64,000 nucleotides of DNA from an uncultured Flavobacteriaceae bacterium. Lineage in GTDB: Bacteria; Bacteroidota; Bacteroidia; Flavobacteriales; Flavobacteriaceae. Positions 7,863-16,850 of the stretch are shown here, piece after piece. The number at the start of each line of letters is the position of its first letter. Positions within the stretch are counted from its first letter, which is position 1. Below the pieces are notes generated by a model. It was not told the DNA's origin, ran no database searches, and saw nothing but the letters and a program-made list of their open reading frames with translations. Made by a program: the position numbers and the translations under genes. Where the stretch lies: NCBI GenBank assembly GCA_947488435.1, contig CANKZG010000002.1, positions 496,001-560,000 of the forward strand, given 5' to 3'.

Positions 7863-8438
7863 TTAGTCGAGCAAACCAGGTACGGGTTGTACTTCTCCAG
7901 GAATCATTTTGGCTATACCAATGTTTCCAATACGAAAACGAATCAGGCGAAGAGTTGGAAAACCTACTGCTGCTGTCATTTTTCGCACCTGCCGGAACTT
8001 ACCTTCGGTAATCGTAATTTCAATCCAGCTTGCGGGTCTATGATTTCGAAGTCGCAGTTTTATATCTTGTTCCGGAATTTCGGGTGCCTTTGTCAAACGG
8101 CTCACCTTGCAACTTTTGGTGGTATAGCGCTGACCCTCAAAACCAATTTCCACGCCCTTTGCCAGCGTTGCCAAAGCAGTAGCTGTAATTTCCCCATCCA
8201 AGAGCGCGTAATACCCTTTTTCAATCCCCGAACGGTTAATGGTATCACTCAATTTTCCATCGGTAGTAAGTAGGAGTAAGCCCTCCGATTTTTCATCCAA
8301 ACGCCCTACAGGCATGGTTCCCTCCGGAAAATCATATAAGTCCGATAAAAAACGTTTGTTCCGCTGGTTGAGATCGTTAGAAGACAACTGACTCAACATC
8401 CCATATGGCTTGTATATTTTAAAATGTAAATGTTTCAT
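7863..8438 (-). CDS. rluE: 23S rRNA pseudouridine synthase, RluE/RsuA family
   Basis: 191 residues, about the length of the catalytic domain of RluE, and without an S4 domain. The catalytic loop is MPVGRLDEKSEGLLLLTTDG with Asp48. Further family segments are EKGYYALLDG, PASWIEITITEGKFRQVRKM and VGFPTLRLIRFRIG. Members isomerise a uridine in rRNA; E. coli RluE modifies U2457 of 23S rRNA. The protein is soluble. The downstream end abuts element copy C, so this core gene forms the upstream edge of the accessory block. The exact target base is inferred from similarity. Confidence 0.9.
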   Translation of the reverse strand: MKHLHFKIYKPYGMLSQLSSNDLNQRNKRFLSDLYDFPEGTMPVGRLDEKSEGLLLLTTDGKLSDTINRSGIEKGYYALLDGEITATALATLAKGVEIGFEGQRYTTKSCKVSRLTKAPEIPEQDIKLRLRNHRPASWIEITITEGKFRQVRKMTAAVGFPTLRLIRFRIGNIGIAKMIPGEVQPVPGLLD

Positions 8439-8494
8439 GGGTTTAATCTAATTTGAAACCCTTTTTCGCAAGAATATCCGCAAAAGAGTATGAC

Positions 8495-9454
8495 CTAACC
8501 TAAGCGCGATTTCATTGTAGTCAACAACTCCTGCATTCGTGTTTTTAGGGCTTCAGGTTCCACAATATCTGCATAGTCCGCAAACATAATAAACCATCTG
8601 GCGAAGCTATTATCTAAATCGGGGGTATTAAATTCTAGCTCTACCATATCCCCATCCTTACGTTCCGCAACAAGACCCTGATATTTTTTACCGCTGCCAA
8701 TAAAACGAGCCACTTTTTTATCTACACGAATGACCACCTTGGTTTTGGGAGGAGACTGTTTTTCATTTCGATGTTGATCTAAGGTTCCGTGCTCTTGGGT
8801 AAAAGCGTCTTTAGTTTTCTTAATCTGCTGTATGCGATCCGTTCTAAAATTGCGGTAATCTTTCCGTAAATGGCAATACCCCAACATATACCAATAATTA
8901 TTTTCATGAAAAATACCCACAGGTTCAATAGTACGTTCTAAAGGAATATCAGAATTCCCTGCATGATACCACAATTGTATTTGTTTTTTTTCGGCAATGC
9001 CCTCCAATAAAATTTCGAGGGCATTGGGAATATTGGCATTAAAGAGCTCATTTTCCGCCGCAATATGAATTTGTGACTCTAAAAGATGCACCCAATCTTT
9101 CTCCGAACTGCGGAGCACCGCCTTTACCTTAAGCATGGCCGAACCGTAGTGTGCGCCTAAAGTTTTATCGGTAAACTTTTGCATTAATTTTTCTGCCGCT
9201 ACAAAACTGCTAGCCTCTTCTTTGGTAAACATAACCGGTGGCAGGCGATAGCCTTCCATAAGGGAATACCCAATACCAGATTCTCCCACGATGGGAACCC
9301 CAGAAGCTTCTAAAGTTCGAATATCACGATAGATAGTCCTAAGGCTTACTTGAAAACGATCGGCCAAATCCTGCGCTTTTACAACAGACTTTGATTGTAG
9401 CTGTAATTGGATGGCGACGATACGATCAAAACGTTTTAGCGTTTCTGTAGACAT
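8495..9454 (-). CDS. YafY-type transcriptional regulator (HTH_11 plus WYL)
   Basis: From the ATG at 9454 the protein has 319 residues; a TTG-started extension to 9544 is hydrophobic and not credible. Residues 1-60 form a helix-turn-helix (KAQDLADRFQVSLRTIYRDI, RTLEASGVPI). The WYL ligand-binding domain follows (IEKKQIQLWYH-like region, ENNYWYMLGYCHLRKDYRNF, RTDRIQQI), then a C-terminal WCX-type extension. Regulators of this type bind ligands or nucleic acid through the WYL domain. It is divergent from the DinB-like gene at 9677, the likely target, across a 222-base control region. Confidence 0.9.
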   Translation of the reverse strand: MSTETLKRFDRIVAIQLQLQSKSVVKAQDLADRFQVSLRTIYRDIRTLEASGVPIVGESGIGYSLMEGYRLPPVMFTKEEASSFVAAEKLMQKFTDKTLGAHYGSAMLKVKAVLRSSEKDWVHLLESQIHIAAENELFNANIPNALEILLEGIAEKKQIQLWYHAGNSDIPLERTIEPVGIFHENNYWYMLGYCHLRKDYRNFRTDRIQQIKKTKDAFTQEHGTLDQHRNEKQSPPKTKVVIRVDKKVARFIGSGKKYQGLVAERKDGDMVELEFNTPDLDNSFARWFIMFADYADIVEPEALKTRMQELLTTMKSRLG

Positions 9455-9623
9455 AATCAAAGATAAGATTTCTTGCAGGACTGTTATGAAATACCACAAT
9501 CCTAAGAAATAGATTATGGCAAAGAAAAGACAGCGAAGTGACAAGAGTATGTCAGGAACTTTTTTTTACCTAAAAATGCAGCCTCAAAAATCCTACTGAC
9601 AGGCTGTTGTCACTCACCCAAAT

Positions 9624-9631
9624 TACCTTTG
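9624..9631 (+). promoter_or_regulatory. Candidate -7 element for the DinB-like gene
   Basis: TACCTTTG fits the Bacteroidetes -7 consensus TAnnTTTG and lies 45 bases before the ATG at 9677. A TTG at 9607-9609 is a possible -33 element, although its spacing is short. The position in the divergent region makes autoregulation by the WYL protein plausible. Confidence 0.5.
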
Positions 9632-9676
9632 TTGCATAACCGAAATACGAAGCGTATTTAGCAATAAAAAACAATT

Positions 9677-10165
9677 ATGACACCAAATGTAGCAGCACAT
9701 CAAGTAATCAGTCCTGAGGCACTTTTAGTCCATTGGCAGGCACACCGAAGATTAACAAGAAAGGTCATCGAAGCTTTCCCGGAGGAAGCCTTCTTTACAC
9801 ACAGTATAGGGGGAATGCGACCATTTGCAGCCATGGTTATGGAACTTTTGGCAATTGCTGGACCTGGGATAAAGGAAATTGCTACGGGCAATACCGTGGC
9901 TTTTTCAGAGCAATCGGAGAGTGGTAAAACTAAAGATCAGATCTTAAAACTTTGGGATGAAACCACCGAGACCATAAATACGTACTGGCAAAAAATTGAT
10001 ATTTCTCACTTTCATAAAACGATAAAGAGTTTTGGGGAGCATGAGGGTACGGTAATCTCCTCGATATTATACTTTATTGATAATGAAATTCATCACAGAG
10101 GTCAAGCGTATGTGTATCTAAGGTCTTTGAATATTGAACCCCCTTTGTTCTATGGAGAAGTCTAA
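9677..10165 (+). CDS. DinB-like metal-dependent hydrolase/transferase fold protein
   Basis: 162 residues with the four-helix DinB/YfiT arrangement. A first His in VHWQAHRRLT and the pair in FIDNEIHHRGQAYVYLRSL are the usual metal ligands. The family includes thiol-dependent enzymes (bacillithiol and mycothiol S-transferases) and stress-induced proteins, but most members are uncharacterised. It is followed 12 bases later by a small gene and is divergent from the WYL regulator. This pairing is common in Bacteroidetes and suggests that the regulator controls the two genes. Confidence 0.88.
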   Translation: MTPNVAAHQVISPEALLVHWQAHRRLTRKVIEAFPEEAFFTHSIGGMRPFAAMVMELLAIAGPGIKEIATGNTVAFSEQSESGKTKDQILKLWDETTETINTYWQKIDISHFHKTIKSFGEHEGTVISSILYFIDNEIHHRGQAYVYLRSLNIEPPLFYGEV

Positions 10166-10177
10166 ACCCATGTACGA

Positions 10178-10396
10178 ATGAAAACCGTTTTAGTATTTAA
10201 AACATCTGTTACCGGAAGGAGCGAAGTGAATACCTTAAAACCACAATTAAATCAGCTAATAAACGCAAACGGACGCTGGAATTTTGATCTGGAGGATTGC
10301 GATAACATTCTGCGGGTAGAAACTTTTAGTACTCAGGCTAGAGCGATTAAAGACACCTTACAACAACAGGGGTTTTTATGTGAGGAACTGATTTAA
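10178..10396 (+). CDS. Small ferredoxin-fold-like protein
   Basis: 72 residues: MKTVLVFKTSV, a helix, RWNFDLEDCDNILRVET, a second helix and a short strand. This beta-alpha-beta-beta-alpha-beta order is like a heavy-metal-associated domain, but the CxxC metal site is missing, so metal transport is unlikely. It begins 12 bases after the DinB-like gene and is surely co-transcribed with it. I know similar small proteins in flavobacterial genomes but no function for them. Confidence 0.7.
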   Translation: MKTVLVFKTSVTGRSEVNTLKPQLNQLINANGRWNFDLEDCDNILRVETFSTQARAIKDTLQQQGFLCEELI

Positions 10397-10417
10397 TTCG
10401 TGTGCTTCAAACCCAAA

Positions 10418-11473
10418 TTACTGGGAAATAATCACCAGACCTTCGGTCCGATCTGCCACGGCGATATGGGTTGCGGATGCCGCAACACCAATAGGTCGTG
10501 TTAGGGAAGCAGAGATGGTACTTTGTACCGCCTGCGTATTAGGGTTGATTAGGGTTACATCATCTTGAGTGATACCCACGACATAAAGCAAATTCCCATC
10601 GGTAGCAATATTGGTGGGCTCAAACGAAAGTGCAATGGTAGACAGTGCATTGTTATTTTCTAAATCGATAACCTGAATCCCTTGCGATGCAAAATGTGCG
10701 ACATAAACGAAATTATTTAAAAATTCACTTTCCGATGGGAAGTTGGCGGGGGCAAAGGGAGGGCCAAACCCGCCGGTATACGGTTGCGGATCTAAAACGA
10801 CGACTTCGGGAATTTCCGTAACAACGCCATTGCCATTCAACACTACAATCTGAAGCCCCCAATTTGCCGCTGCTCCAATATCTTGGGTGTAAAAAGCAGT
10901 GGCTCCTGCTGCCGTGCCGGTAATATGCACATCGGGATTCCCGACCACATTGTCCACTGCCGGAATACCCGAAGCTACTAAACTAATAGCAGTGTCTGTA
11001 TAGGTAAAAACTTGTGTATTGGAACCTGTGGTACCCCCAGAAATGATTAAAACCCCATTGGCGGCCGCAATGCCTGAGAAAAGCCCAAAATTAGCAGTTG
11101 CCGTTGCTATCATTTCCGGTTCTAAAGGGTCTGCCGTGGTAAACATACGCAATTGGTTTCCTGCTTGGGTAAATAGTAAGCCTAAATCGGGATCCACTGC
11201 AATATCATTTGCCGAAAGGGAAAGGAGATTCCGTTCTAGGGTAGTAAGATTAACCACTTCAATTTCACTTCCACAGGCGGCATAGGCAAAATTATTGAAG
11301 ATCACTACATTCTGGCAACCATTACTGGCCAAACCATCGGGATTGATTAGGGGATCATCGACGGCAATGGGATCGGAGAAATCGTTTCCCGTTTCAATAG
11401 CATCCGACGAACAGGACCCTAATAGTAAACATAAACTGATAATACTACCAATGAAAGCAACTTTTTTAAGCAT
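10418..11473 (-). CDS. Beta-propeller lipoprotein
   Basis: 351 residues beginning with a lipoprotein signal (SLCLLLGSC, lipid Cys at about 21). The rest is built of repeats of about 45 residues with short strands and phrases such as VVIFNNFAYAACGSEIEVVN, NFVYVAHFASQGIQVIDLEN, NLLYVVGITQDDVTLINP and THIAVADRTEGLVIIS. This is the LVIVD/YVTN style of propeller found on Bacteroidetes surfaces. A binding role is likely, but the ligand cannot be seen. The gene runs in the same direction as the M28 peptidase upstream (89 bases away). Confidence 0.75.
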   Translation of the reverse strand: MLKKVAFIGSIISLCLLLGSCSSDAIETGNDFSDPIAVDDPLINPDGLASNGCQNVVIFNNFAYAACGSEIEVVNLTTLERNLLSLSANDIAVDPDLGLLFTQAGNQLRMFTTADPLEPEMIATATANFGLFSGIAAANGVLIISGGTTGSNTQVFTYTDTAISLVASGIPAVDNVVGNPDVHITGTAAGATAFYTQDIGAAANWGLQIVVLNGNGVVTEIPEVVVLDPQPYTGGFGPPFAPANFPSESEFLNNFVYVAHFASQGIQVIDLENNNALSTIALSFEPTNIATDGNLLYVVGITQDDVTLINPNTQAVQSTISASLTRPIGVAASATHIAVADRTEGLVIISQ

Positions 11474-11562
11474 CTCTTTTTCCTTTAGCTATGCTATTAG
11501 TACCCGAAGTGGTATGTACATTACAACTAAAAGTCAAGAACGGTGGTAAATACTTTTTGCTA

Positions 11563-13131
11563 TTACTGTCCTCCCTTTCGGTTTGGCGATCGTGGGGTAG
11601 GCCATTGCAATTGCTGCCCGGTTCTGGTACTCACAGGCAAGATACTTTTTACCCGAGAGGTAGTTTCATCATCTTCACTAGCCATATAAGCTAAAATGGC
11701 GGTAAGGATAACGTTGCTCTGCACATCATCAAAAATAATTTTATCGTAAGTATCCCTATTGGTATGCCAGGTATAGTTCCAATACGACCAGTTGAGCGAA
11801 CTTAAACTAAAGGCCGGAGCTCCAGCCGCTTGAAAGGAGGCATAATCAGATCCACCGCGTGCCGGAGTGCCTGGAAATGTAGTTTCTATCTCATTGGTAA
11901 TGCTTCTGGGAACGGCATGCAACCAGCGGGATAAATAATCGTAAGAATTTAAAAACCCTCCACCAGATAAACGTACCACGCGACCGGTTCCATTATCCTG
12001 ATTGAATACGGCTTGTACCTTAGCAACAATTTCAGGATGATCCTCTACAAAAGCTCGCGATCCGTTTAAGCCCTGTTCTTCACTTCCCCAATGTCCTACA
12101 AGAATGGTGCGTTTCGGGTTGGGGTACATTTTTTTTAATACCCGCATGGCTTCCATCATTACAAGCGTACCTGTACCATTATCGGTAGCTCCAGTACCAC
12201 CATCCCAGGAATCAAAATGAGCAGATAACACCACATATTCGTCCGGTTTTTCACTTCCTTTAATTTCTGCAATGGTATTGAAGGTGGGCACGGTTCCCAA
12301 CTCTTTGGATATTGCTACAATGTGCAATTGTGGTTGTTGTCCCGAAAGTACCATACGATACAGCATGCCATAATCTTCCAATTCTAAATCTACCGTAGGT
12401 ATTTCTTTGGTTCGGGCACCAAATATTTTGTTTACGCCAAAGCCGTTTGACCAATTGGAAGTTACAATTCCTGCAGCACCTGCTGCTTCTAATGCGGCAT
12501 GAATGGTTCTTCGGTTGTAACCCGTTCGCCCCATATTTGCACGCCATTCCGCCCGTATAGCATCGCGTTCTTCTTTCATTTTTGTAAAAGAAGCTTCGGT
12601 AGCAAATTCTTCCCAATTGTAATCGGGTCTCCCAGTAGGTTGATGCATGGATACCATAACCAATTTACCCTTTACGGATGGCAACCATGCAGCAAAAGAA
12701 GCCGAATCTTTTACGGTAGGTAGTACAACCAAGGCTGCAGTGACTCCTTTTTTAGACGTACTGGGATTCCAAGCCAATTGCGTACCGCGCAAACTCTGAA
12801 TTCTGGGATATACCATATCGATATGGGTAATACCTCTTTCCCAACCGCGCCATTCACCCCATTGCTCATTTTTAGCAGGAATTCCCCAAACTTCATACTG
12901 ACTCACCGCCCAATCGTGCGCATTTTTCATCTGTGGCGTGCCTACTAAACGCGGACCAATGATATCGGTAATTTGATGTGCCAGAGGTTTCAATTGCGAA
13001 TTTTCCGTGGCTTCTTTGATAATTGCTTGTACCACAGGATCGCTATTGTCTTGCGCCTGAAGTGTAATTGTACAAATGCAAACACTTAAGCAGAACAATA
13101 AAATTCGAGTGGATGGGATAACGAATGACAT
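11563..13131 (-). CDS. Secreted M28 family metallopeptidase
   Basis: 522 residues with an N-terminal signal peptide ending near LQAQ. A PA-like insert region precedes the di-zinc catalytic domain. Predicted metal ligands and catalytic residues are all present: His in SAHFDSW and Asp in GATDNGTG near 300-313, the Glu pair in GSEEQG near 347, Asp in FNQDNGTG near 377, and His in TWHTNRDTYDK near 455. M28 enzymes are aminopeptidases or carboxypeptidases that act on exported or dietary peptides. No C-terminal sorting domain is seen, so it is probably periplasmic or soluble extracellular. Confidence 0.93.
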   Translation of the reverse strand: MSFVIPSTRILLFCLSVCICTITLQAQDNSDPVVQAIIKEATENSQLKPLAHQITDIIGPRLVGTPQMKNAHDWAVSQYEVWGIPAKNEQWGEWRGWERGITHIDMVYPRIQSLRGTQLAWNPSTSKKGVTAALVVLPTVKDSASFAAWLPSVKGKLVMVSMHQPTGRPDYNWEEFATEASFTKMKEERDAIRAEWRANMGRTGYNRRTIHAALEAAGAAGIVTSNWSNGFGVNKIFGARTKEIPTVDLELEDYGMLYRMVLSGQQPQLHIVAISKELGTVPTFNTIAEIKGSEKPDEYVVLSAHFDSWDGGTGATDNGTGTLVMMEAMRVLKKMYPNPKRTILVGHWGSEEQGLNGSRAFVEDHPEIVAKVQAVFNQDNGTGRVVRLSGGGFLNSYDYLSRWLHAVPRSITNEIETTFPGTPARGGSDYASFQAAGAPAFSLSSLNWSYWNYTWHTNRDTYDKIIFDDVQSNVILTAILAYMASEDDETTSRVKSILPVSTRTGQQLQWPTPRSPNRKGGQ

Positions 13132-13290
13132 GAGTTTTATTTTTTAAGTTTCCCCATAAAAGTACATTTAATTACAAGAATTCCATTCAAAAAACAGACA
13201 GAATTCTTACTCCGTTTGGATCACTGTTATTGTCCTAGTAGGAGTGCTACCCGAAATAATTTTTAAAATAGCAGTATAAAAAGGAATACT

Positions 13291-13764
13291 TTACTGGGCT
13301 ATTTTAAACACCCAAGAAATGATCGCTTCTTTTTCCTCGGCACTGAGTTTTGCATCTGTATGTAATAAGGTATAAGAGGGGAGCGGCATACGCTCTTCAT
13401 TTAGTACCGATACAATACTGGAGAGCAAAATGTCCCTGCTTCTGTCGTCAATAGCACCCCAATTGGAAAAGTTTAGCTGTGCCTGTGCATCCGTAATATG
13501 CCCGTCAACATACCAGGAAGCCGGAGCTATATTATCGTACCAAAAGTAATTGGTGTAGTTGGAATGGCAATTGTAACAGGAATTTTGAAATAGTTGTGCA
13601 ATCTGTTCCGGAGCTTTTTCTTGTCGTAAAAAATCTTTTGCTGTGGGTTTCTGTTGAACGTTCTTAGCAGGTCTGTACCATTGTATAAGTATAAAGGCGC
13701 CTAATAGTATAAGCAGTAAAGTTCTTAGTTTTAAAAAACGTTTTTTACGATTTGTAGTAGTCAT
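13291..13764 (-). CDS. Haem-binding domain protein (membrane-anchored, one CxxCH)
   Basis: 157 residues. The N-terminus has a positive stretch and one hydrophobic helix (LRTLLLILLGAFILIQW), which works as a signal anchor. The periplasmic part contains CYNCHSNYTNYFWYD at about 62-76, a c-type haem site, followed by IAPASWYVDGHI and a C-terminal EEKEAIISWV. This is the Haem_bd pattern of Bacteroidetes, where the protein is thought to be a small monohaem cytochrome-like carrier. The haem must be attached by a cytochrome c maturation system that lies outside this window. Confidence 0.88.
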   Translation of the reverse strand: MTTTNRKKRFLKLRTLLLILLGAFILIQWYRPAKNVQQKPTAKDFLRQEKAPEQIAQLFQNSCYNCHSNYTNYFWYDNIAPASWYVDGHITDAQAQLNFSNWGAIDDRSRDILLSSIVSVLNEERMPLPSYTLLHTDAKLSAEEKEAIISWVFKIAQ

Positions 13765-13960
13765 TGTTATCCTTTAAAGAAAAATGAGGATAAAAGAAAT
13801 GGAAAAAAATGAAAGGGAATTGGACATTGAGGAAAGAATGTAAAATAGTACAAGCTTATAGGTGCAAAAGCTAGATCATCAGGATACTACTTTCTTTTGA
13901 TGAAAATCCTTCATTGGTTCGAAAAAGTGAAAGAAGTAGTCGAGACAAGTTTAGAGCACT

Positions 13961-13968
13961 TATCTTTG
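13961..13968 (+). promoter_or_regulatory. Candidate -7 element at the helicase start
   Basis: TATCTTTG is a perfect TAnnTTTG match and ends five bases before the first ATG (13974). Transcription started from here would begin at or just after that codon, so it would favour the second ATG at 13983 or a leaderless message. A clear -33 TTG is not seen. Confidence 0.45.
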
Positions 13969-13973
13969 CCAAA

Positions 13974-15341
13974 ATGTCTAGCATGCCAGATTCGTTTCAG
14001 GATTTTAAAATTTCAATACCCTTGCGGAATGCAATTGATGATTTGGGTTTTTCCACACCAACGCCAATTCAAGCCGCAGCTTTTTCCGTAGTACTTTCAG
14101 GAAAGGATATGGTTGGAATAGCACAAACTGGTACAGGAAAAACCTTGGGTTATATGCTACCCGTACTTCAAATGCTTCCATTTTCGCAACAAACACATCC
14201 TCGGGTGTTAGTGCTGGTTCCCACGCGAGAACTAGTTTTACAGGTGGTAGAAGAAATTGAAAAATTTACAAAGTATGTAAATGTACGCACCCTAGGCGTT
14301 TATGGGGGAACCAATATGAATACACAAAAGGCGGCACTCGCTGAAGGAGCTGATATTGTAGTAGCTACCCCAGGACGTTTGTATGATTTAGTGTTGAGCA
14401 AGGCATTGCAGTTGAAGGCGATTAAGAAACTTGTGATTGATGAAGTTGATGTAATGTTGGATTTAGGTTTTCGCTTTCAGCTGACCAATATTTTTGATTT
14501 ACTACCGCAGCGTCGACAGAACATTATGTTTTCGGCCACAATGACTACCGAAATCGATGCTATTATTCAAGACTTTTTTAGAGGTGCACAGCAAGTTTCG
14601 GTGGCACTTAGTGGGACACCCTTAGATAACATACAACAATACGCCTATGCAATTCCCAATTTTTATACGAAAGTTAATGCCTTAGTAGCATTGCTAAAGG
14701 ATCATGAAAAGTATCATAAAGTACTGATTTTTGTATCCAATAAAAAGCATGCCGATCTGTTATTTACTGCTTTGGAAGAACCATATGGTACTGAAAGTTG
14801 TGTCATACATTCCAATAAAACCCAGAACTATCGGGTGCGGTCTATTCGACAATTTGATGAAGGTGTGAATCGTATATTGGTTACCACAGATGTTATGGCG
14901 CGTGGGTTGGATTTGGATAAAATATCGCATGTCATCAATTTTGATACGCCGGTATTTCCTGAAAATTATATCCACAGAATTGGAAGAACAGGACGTGCGG
15001 CGGAAAAAGGAACCTCTCTCTTGTTTTATACCGAAAAGGAAGAAGAAGCAAAAGAAGCTATTGAGGCGCTAATGGGAATTAAGATTAAGAAAGAGAAGCT
15101 TCCAGAGCAGGTAGAAATAGCCCAGCAACTGATTCCAGAAGAACGTCCAAAAATAGTGGAAGCGAATAATCCTATAAAACATAATGCTGCAGATGCTCCG
15201 GGTCCTAGTTTTCATGAAAAGAAGGCAAAAAACAAACGAGAAAACCAGGGAGGCTCCTACAAACGTATCATTAAGCAGAAGTACAAAAAACCGAAAACCA
15301 GAGGGGATAAAAACTACAATAAAAAAAATAAGCGACGATGA
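13974..15341 (+). CDS. DEAD-box ATP-dependent RNA helicase with DEVD motif II
   Basis: 455 residues from the ATG at 13974; 13983 is an alternative, and an upstream TTG at 13914 is open but poor. The order of helicase motifs is complete: Q motif (FSTPTPIQAAAF), AQTGTGKT near 50, PTREL, TPGRL, motif II DEVD near 156, SAT near 186, TTDVMARGLDLD near 308 and HRIGRTGRA near 333. A basic Lys/Arg/Asn-rich tail of about 60 residues probably binds RNA. The third residue of motif II is Val instead of Ala, which is uncommon. Relatives act in ribosome assembly or RNA decay, often in the cold. Confidence 0.93.
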   Translation: MSSMPDSFQDFKISIPLRNAIDDLGFSTPTPIQAAAFSVVLSGKDMVGIAQTGTGKTLGYMLPVLQMLPFSQQTHPRVLVLVPTRELVLQVVEEIEKFTKYVNVRTLGVYGGTNMNTQKAALAEGADIVVATPGRLYDLVLSKALQLKAIKKLVIDEVDVMLDLGFRFQLTNIFDLLPQRRQNIMFSATMTTEIDAIIQDFFRGAQQVSVALSGTPLDNIQQYAYAIPNFYTKVNALVALLKDHEKYHKVLIFVSNKKHADLLFTALEEPYGTESCVIHSNKTQNYRVRSIRQFDEGVNRILVTTDVMARGLDLDKISHVINFDTPVFPENYIHRIGRTGRAAEKGTSLLFYTEKEEEAKEAIEALMGIKIKKEKLPEQVEIAQQLIPEERPKIVEANNPIKHNAADAPGPSFHEKKAKNKRENQGGSYKRIIKQKYKKPKTRGDKNYNKKNKRR

Positions 15342-15368
15342 AAGGCGATATGCCTTCCTACATTATGC

Positions 15369-16133
15369 TTATTTGATAAAGGTGCGATGTAATAGTTTAT
15401 AGAGTTCAGGATGTTTGCGTTTTAGCAGCTTAGGGCGCTCAAAGAAATATTCGGAAGCAACAGCAAAAAATTCAGCTTCATTGGTACCACCATACATTCG
15501 AATATCTGATTTGTAATTGTTGATCGCCCGCATCTCCTTATGAATCAATTTCAGCCAGGGAACAATATATTGATGCTCAATTAATTTTTTGGGAATGCCA
15601 TCCGTTTTTCCGTCCATTTTATCAATCAGATGTACAAACTCATGAATGGCGGTATTGCCTTTATCCGTTTTGTTAGCAAAGCCATGATAAAGTGCTTTCT
15701 TTGATAAAATCATCTGTTTTTCAAAGCGTCCTGTGCCGACCATTCCTGCAATATGTTTAAATTTTGCTTCTGGACCAAACTCCAAATCTTCATTGAAGTA
15801 ATCGGGATATAATATAATGCCACTAAGATTGGTATACCGCCAGTTTTTAAAACTAAATACCGGAATAACGGCACTGGCTGCAATAAGAATCCTATCGAGC
15901 GCTTCAATCTCCAAACCAACACCATCAATAACTACCTGACTTAAGAATCGCATGATACGCTGTTGAAAAGTAGTTTTTTTGGCGTCCGATAAAAGCGAAT
16001 AAAAATGTACATGTTTGGCAAGCAACGGTTTCCAAGCCTCTGGGAATGGCGCTACTTTTTTAGTGGTATATTTTCGTATCAACAGTAATCCAACTAAAAA
16101 TAAAAGGATTGGTATTATGGCATAAAGGGTCAT
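15369..16133 (-). CDS. MtfA/M90-like zinc peptidase with N-terminal membrane helix
   Basis: 254 residues from the ATG at 16133. An ATG at 16160 would add nine residues but lies on top of a likely -7 element. One hydrophobic helix (YAIIPILLFLVGLLLI) anchors the protein. The zinc motif is NTAIHEFVHLIDKMDG near residue 160, and EAEFFAVASEYFFERP supplies the third ligand. E. coli MtfA is an aminopeptidase that binds the Mlc repressor and so affects glucose uptake. Whether this homologue does so is unknown, as no Mlc or PTS genes are nearby. The gene is convergent with the helicase gene. Confidence 0.85.
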   Translation of the reverse strand: MTLYAIIPILLFLVGLLLIRKYTTKKVAPFPEAWKPLLAKHVHFYSLLSDAKKTTFQQRIMRFLSQVVIDGVGLEIEALDRILIAASAVIPVFSFKNWRYTNLSGIILYPDYFNEDLEFGPEAKFKHIAGMVGTGRFEKQMILSKKALYHGFANKTDKGNTAIHEFVHLIDKMDGKTDGIPKKLIEHQYIVPWLKLIHKEMRAINNYKSDIRMYGGTNEAEFFAVASEYFFERPKLLKRKHPELYKLLHRTFIK

Positions 16134-16149
16134 ATATGATCTAAAAACA

Positions 16150-16182
16150 CAAAGATGCATTATTTATTTTTTTTGCAGGCAA
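16150..16182 (-). promoter_or_regulatory. Candidate promoter of the MtfA-like gene
   Basis: On the minus strand TTG (16182-16180) and CATCTTTG (16157-16150) are spaced 22 bases apart, close to the Bacteroidetes -33/-7 arrangement. The ATG at 16133 lies 16 bases further on. This promoter overlaps the alternative ATG at 16160 and is the reason for choosing the shorter protein. Confidence 0.45.
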
Positions 16183-16254
16183 CCTTTTCTTCCTGCAAAG
16201 CGTCTATATTTATAGACTCGTAAAGGGTAACATTCATCATCAAACACTATTCAC

Positions 16255-16830
16255 ATGAAAAAAGAACATCTATTAGTAACGGCCGCCCTAATCCTTGCAC
16301 AGTTTGTAGCTGCGCAATTCTCGGAAACACGAGATTTAGAACCTTTTCATAGCATTAATTTAGATGGAAATGCCTATTTATATCTTGAAAAAGGGGAAAA
16401 TCCAAGCATTGAATTGGAAGTGAAAAAAGGATTTTTGTTGGAAGAGTATACTACCGAAGTTCGGGATGGGGTGTTGTACCTGCGTTTCGATAATCGATAC
16501 CATAGAGAGCGCACACGTCGGGTAAAAATTCATTTAACCTATACGGAATTGAACGATATTGAAGTGGACGGTTTTGTACGTTTAGCTTCTGATGCCGCAA
16601 TTCTTGAAGATGAACTTGCTATTCATGGAGATGGTTTTGTAAAAGGAGATATTAAAGTGGATTTGAATAAATTACGTATCGATCTGGATGGTTTTTCGCG
16701 GCTTAAGGTTTCTGGAAATGCCGATTTGGCAGTATTTCATATCGATGGCTTTGGAAACATAAATGCCAAAGATTTAAAGATTAATAAGGTACGTGAACGA
16801 AGTGAAGGATTTACAAAAGTGAAACTTTAG
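16255..16830 (+). CDS. Secreted GIN-domain (DUF2807) protein
   Basis: 191 residues with a signal peptide (LVTAALILAQFVAAQ). The body is a right-handed beta-helix type repeat region with the GIN-domain start FHSINLDGNAYLYLEKGENP. It continues through short repeats around LDGF, VDGF and GDGF (IEVDGFVRLASD, IHGDGFVKGD, IDLDGFSRLKVSG, IDGFGNINAKDL). The domain is frequent in Bacteroidetes as the putative autotransporter adhesin head, but its function is unproven. It is divergent from the MtfA-like gene. Confidence 0.87.
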   Translation: MKKEHLLVTAALILAQFVAAQFSETRDLEPFHSINLDGNAYLYLEKGENPSIELEVKKGFLLEEYTTEVRDGVLYLRFDNRYHRERTRRVKIHLTYTELNDIEVDGFVRLASDAAILEDELAIHGDGFVKGDIKVDLNKLRIDLDGFSRLKVSGNADLAVFHIDGFGNINAKDLKINKVRERSEGFTKVKL

Positions 16831-16850
16831 TAACGCTAAGAATAATCTTT

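Noticed and set aside
3300-7900. Classical integron with attC sites
   Set aside because: No integron integrase is in the window and the core boxes are only loosely attC-like. The idea is kept as a finding, not as an annotation.
9455-9544. Longer hydrophobic N-terminus of the WYL regulator from a TTG at 9544
   Set aside because: The family begins a few residues before the helix-turn-helix, matching the ATG at 9454.
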